Positions 3,433 to 5,912 of a DNA stretch of 5,912 nt are shown here, one piece after another. Origin of the DNA: Verrucomicrobia bacterium 12-59-8. Its GTDB lineage: Bacteria; Verrucomicrobiota; Verrucomicrobiae; Verrucomicrobiales; Verrucomicrobiaceae. The DNA lies in contig NCCR01000265.1 of NCBI GenBank assembly GCA_002279765.1, positions 1 through 5,912 on the forward strand. The letters run 5' to 3'. The translations under genes and the position numbers were made by a program. How positions within the stretch are numbered: position 1 is the stretch's first letter; each line of letters starts with the position of its first letter. The notes under the pieces are model-generated. The model saw only the letters and a list, made by a program, of their open reading frames with translations, was not told the origin of the DNA and did not search any database.

Positions 3433-5912
3433 TCAATGAACTCGCCTGAAATTTTGTGTTAGAAGAGATGTTAATGGGATTTTTTCAAATTTGGTGCCGC
3501 CTGCGGAGTAAAGATCGATCTTCCTTGCGGCTTCTTCAACGCCTCCAACGCGGTAGTTGCCTTCTGGGAGCTTTTTTGCTCCTGACTTTACTTCACCGTC
3601 AATCTTCACAATACAGCCCGACTGGAGAAACATTACGACACGGGCGCAATCGCTATCCGCTTCTAGATCTGACTTAACCTTCGCGATTGACTCAAAGACC
3701 TTAACAGCCCGAATTCTGGGCTTGCTCAAGGTGTCGAGATAAACCCATTGGCCTTGGTGGCTTCCCTTCGCGCAACGCCACTGTCCTTTTCCTGCTGCTT
3801 CTCGCTCAGGCGTCCAGTCTTTGGACATATTGCAGTAGTTCGCTTGTTCAGGCTTGTCGGACCAGCAGGACACCTTCTTTATCAACGGTCCATTTGGTTT
3901 AAGACGCAAATCCTGGCAGAGCAGATACCATTCTTTCTCGCGCTTCTGTCCATCCGCAATGCCTTCTAGATCATTGGCGATGGCTCCTAACAGGCTTGAA
4001 ATACTCTTGATTCGTATGCTTGGAAGCCTTGACCTCAAGTTCCCCACCGCAAACTTGATGAGTTTACCATCTGGCGTTAAGCCTCCGTAAGCCATTGGGA
4101 AAACCTCACGGCGTATTACCGCTGATAGTTTGCCTGACTCTCCTGGACGAAGCCCATATATTGTTTCTCGCAAGACAGGCTTTTCAAACCTGAGTGATTC
4201 AGCCTGCACCGAGCTCAATCTCAAACTGAACTCCTCCTTCCAGTTCTTCCCAGGTGGCAGGCCAAAATACAAGCTCTCCCTGGGGTTGCCTGCTTTATGG
4301 GAAAGAAAGGACAGCACCATGGCATCCAGTGCATGATGGCGGTCATCCTTGCGGTCTTTCTCGTTGATCTCATCTTCATTAGCGATGTGAAGACGGCGCA
4401 AGAGCCAAAGCGCATGGTCTTTGTCCCAATGGTCAGCCCCTTTGCGTTTCTTCATTTTCCACTCTTTGGGGAAGTCATCGCAAAGCTTGTCGAGCTCATC
4501 ATCACTGGCTTCTTCCACATTCTTGACGGCTGTTTCGATAGCCGCTTTCGCATCGGCCAGTTTCTTCACGCGCTCCGGCCCGCCCAGCAGTGAGTAAAGG
4601 CCATACCTTGTCGCCACGCGGTTCGTCACGCTGCCGGTCACCACGACGATGCGACGCTCCTCACCTTCCGCGTCCAGCTTCCAGCCGAGTTTAAGACAGA
4701 TGAGCACGCGGGCCAGCTTGGCGATCCATGCCGTCTCTTGCAGGGCCGTTTTGTTCTGCACCATCAAGGCCGCTTCATCCTCAGACTTGGTGCAGAGAAT
4801 CTTTTTCTTGAAGGGGCGCATGCCCGCACAACCGGAGACGATGCCCATGAAGGCATCCCAGCCGATGGGAAAGCGGTTCTGCGCAAAAGCATCCGCATGA
4901 TAGCGATTTTCCTGCGCCCGATTGCAGCCGTCACACGCCAGCACCAGGTTCACATAGGCACGCGGCCCGCCTTTGGAATCTGCCACGATGTGGGCGAGAT
5001 GCGCGTTTTCAAACGACAACTCGCCATGGGCCACATTGGTAGTTTTTGGATTGGAGAAGTTCTTCCCACAGAACAAACAGCGCCCACCTTGCTCAGTCAG
5101 CAGTTGGTGCTTGAGCACAGCTTTCTGAGTCACCTCGCCACCAAGACTCAGGCGTGCCGTAATGTTCTGCTGCTTGCGCTCAGCCTGGAAATCCATCAGC
5201 TCCTTGCGGCGCTTCGGCCCCAGCCATTCTTCACGGGCAAACTCCAGCACCACACGGTCCAACGGCCTGCCATCAGCGATGACCTCATCGAGAATGTGGT
5301 CCAGCAGCGTGAGGCGGTGCCTGATCTTGGGATTAATCTCCATGCCGATCATGCGCGTGATAGCAGCCTGCCGCGCCTCCTTCTCCGCCTGCGTGAGTTC
5401 GCTGATGGCTTCCAGCCGTTCGTCACGGATGCTGATCTTGTCCCAGGAGGCACCGATGTTGTCGAGGAAATCAAGGTCCGCCGCGATCATGCCGCGCATC
5501 TCCTGCGTGTTCATCTCACGGCCACCATCGCCCACCAGTTTCACGGCCTTGCGCAGTTCATCGTAAGCCGGGTTGTTCAGATCCAACAAAGCAGCCTTGA
5601 ACTCGGCTGGAGACAAGCCGGAGAGCAGCAGCTCCTTCACCAGACGCAGCGCCGGGCGCGAGAAGCGCGCGCGGCCCGTCGCCTTGGGCATTTCGATGAT
5701 CTCCTTGCCTTTGCCCTCCTGTCCGGGCTTGGGCGTGGTCTTGGGGCCGATGTGCTCTCCCATCCAGTCACAGAGCATCTTCTTCGTCATCGCTCCGCCC
5801 GTCTTGCCGGAAGTCATGCGCTTGAGCACTGTCTCCGCGAAATGGTCATCATAGAGCCGCTTCAATTCCACCGGGCTGAATGAATCCCGCAGACCACCGG
5901 GTTTGCTGTCGT
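3433..5912 (-). CDS. cas9: CRISPR-associated endonuclease Cas9 (type II-C), N-terminal part outside window
   Basis: Cas9 is the RNA-guided DNA nuclease of the system. The frame stays open to the right edge; the GTG at 5871 is internal, being preceded in frame by ...GGLRDSFSP. Numbering from that codon, residues 1-195 are the end of the REC lobe. RuvC-II is at 204-217 (LDRVVLEFAREEWL; catalytic Glu 210). The HNH domain spans about 262-325, with CLFC (265-268), AHI (293-295; general base His294) and CDGCNR (313-318; metal-site Asn317). RuvC-III is at 512-517 (HHALDA; His513, Asp516). The C-terminal 295 residues are the wedge and PAM-interacting region. By comparison with II-C family members the full protein should be about 1,050-1,150 residues, so some 250-300 residues, including RuvC-I and the bridge helix, are missing. 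Two oddities stand out: Ala293 replaces the usual HNH Asp, and the part encoding residues beyond about 437 is AT-richer than the rest. No frameshift or internal stop is seen. The PAM cannot be predicted from sequence alone. Confidence 0.97.
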   Translation of the reverse strand, partial: DSKPGGLRDSFSPVELKRLYDDHFAETVLKRMTSGKTGGAMTKKMLCDWMGEHIGPKTTPKPGQEGKGKEIIEMPKATGRARFSRPALRLVKELLLSGLSPAEFKAALLDLNNPAYDELRKAVKLVGDGGREMNTQEMRGMIAADLDFLDNIGASWDKISIRDERLEAISELTQAEKEARQAAITRMIGMEINPKIRHRLTLLDHILDEVIADGRPLDRVVLEFAREEWLGPKRRKELMDFQAERKQQNITARLSLGGEVTQKAVLKHQLLTEQGGRCLFCGKNFSNPKTTNVAHGELSFENAHLAHIVADSKGGPRAYVNLVLACDGCNRAQENRYHADAFAQNRFPIGWDAFMGIVSGCAGMRPFKKKILCTKSEDEAALMVQNKTALQETAWIAKLARVLICLKLGWKLDAEGEERRIVVVTGSVTNRVATRYGLYSLLGGPERVKKLADAKAAIETAVKNVEEASDDELDKLCDDFPKEWKMKKRKGADHWDKDHALWLLRRLHIANEDEINEKDRKDDRHHALDAMVLSFLSHKAGNPRESLYFGLPPGKNWKEEFSLRLSSVQAESLRFEKPVLRETIYGLRPGESGKLSAVIRREVFPMAYGGLTPDGKLIKFAVGNLRSRLPSIRIKSISSLLGAIANDLEGIADGQKREKEWYLLCQDLRLKPNGPLIKKVSCWSDKPEQANYCNMSKDWTPEREAAGKGQWRCAKGSHQGQWVYLDTLSKPRIRAVKVFESIAKVKSDLEADSDCARVVMFLQSGCIVKIDGEVKSGAKKLPEGNYRVGGVEEAARKIDLYSAGGTKFEKIPLTSLLTQNFRRVH

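Noticed and set aside
5869..5871. GTG at 5871 as the cas9 start codon
   Set aside because: The frame remains open upstream to the window edge, and the product from here would lack RuvC-I and the bridge helix. The true start is outside the window.
4738..5883. A 381-codon open frame on the + strand
   Set aside because: It lies entirely opposite cas9, whose RuvC-II and HNH motifs are clear. It is an antisense shadow created by high GC content.

Overview
The window is a chromosomal fragment from a GC-rich bacterium. Blocks of 60 bases that I counted by hand in the GC-rich parts are about 58-72% GC. It carries most of a compact type II-C CRISPR-Cas locus beside ordinary chromosomal genes. No Shine-Dalgarno sequence is visible before the hypothetical gene or before cas1, and the Cas9 has a zinc-ribbon type HNH domain. 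These points fit, but do not prove, a member of the Planctomycetes-Verrucomicrobia group; the assignment is tentative.

Layout: (1) bases 1-367 (+) are the 3' end of truB, a tRNA pseudouridine-55 synthase. (2) 368-676 is non-coding and holds a diverged direct duplication (370-438 and 528-588) plus a short 18-bp tandem repeat rich in AATGG/CCATT. (3) 677-1669 (+) encodes a 330-residue exported, largely helical protein of unknown function. (4) 1693-1992 is a CRISPR array of five identical 36-bp repeats and four 30-bp spacers. (5) 1997-2128 (+) is a tracrRNA gene: a TTGACA/AACAAT promoter, an anti-repeat at 2036-2073 and one strong hairpin terminator. (6) 2130-5912 (-) is the cas operon, read cas9, cas1, cas2, with gaps of 30 and 19 bp; cas9 runs off the right edge and lacks its N-terminal part.

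How it works together: Cas1 and Cas2 form the spacer-integration complex. The array and the tracrRNA are both read from the + strand, converging on the cas operon. crRNA pairs with the tracrRNA anti-repeat (19 uninterrupted matching bases plus a second block after a bulge), and this duplex is expected to be cut by host RNase III and loaded into Cas9, a dual HNH/RuvC DNA nuclease.

Most notable points: the last spacer and repeat sit 43 bp upstream of the anti-repeat on the same strand, so a read-through transcript would be a natural single-guide RNA carrying spacer 4. There is almost no room for a conventional leader before the first repeat. The HNH domain carries two CxxC pairs and an Ala where Cas9 normally has the metal-binding Asp. 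The 3' 1.1 kb of cas9 (RuvC-III and PAM-interacting region) is clearly poorer in GC than the rest of the operon, which suggests domain exchange.
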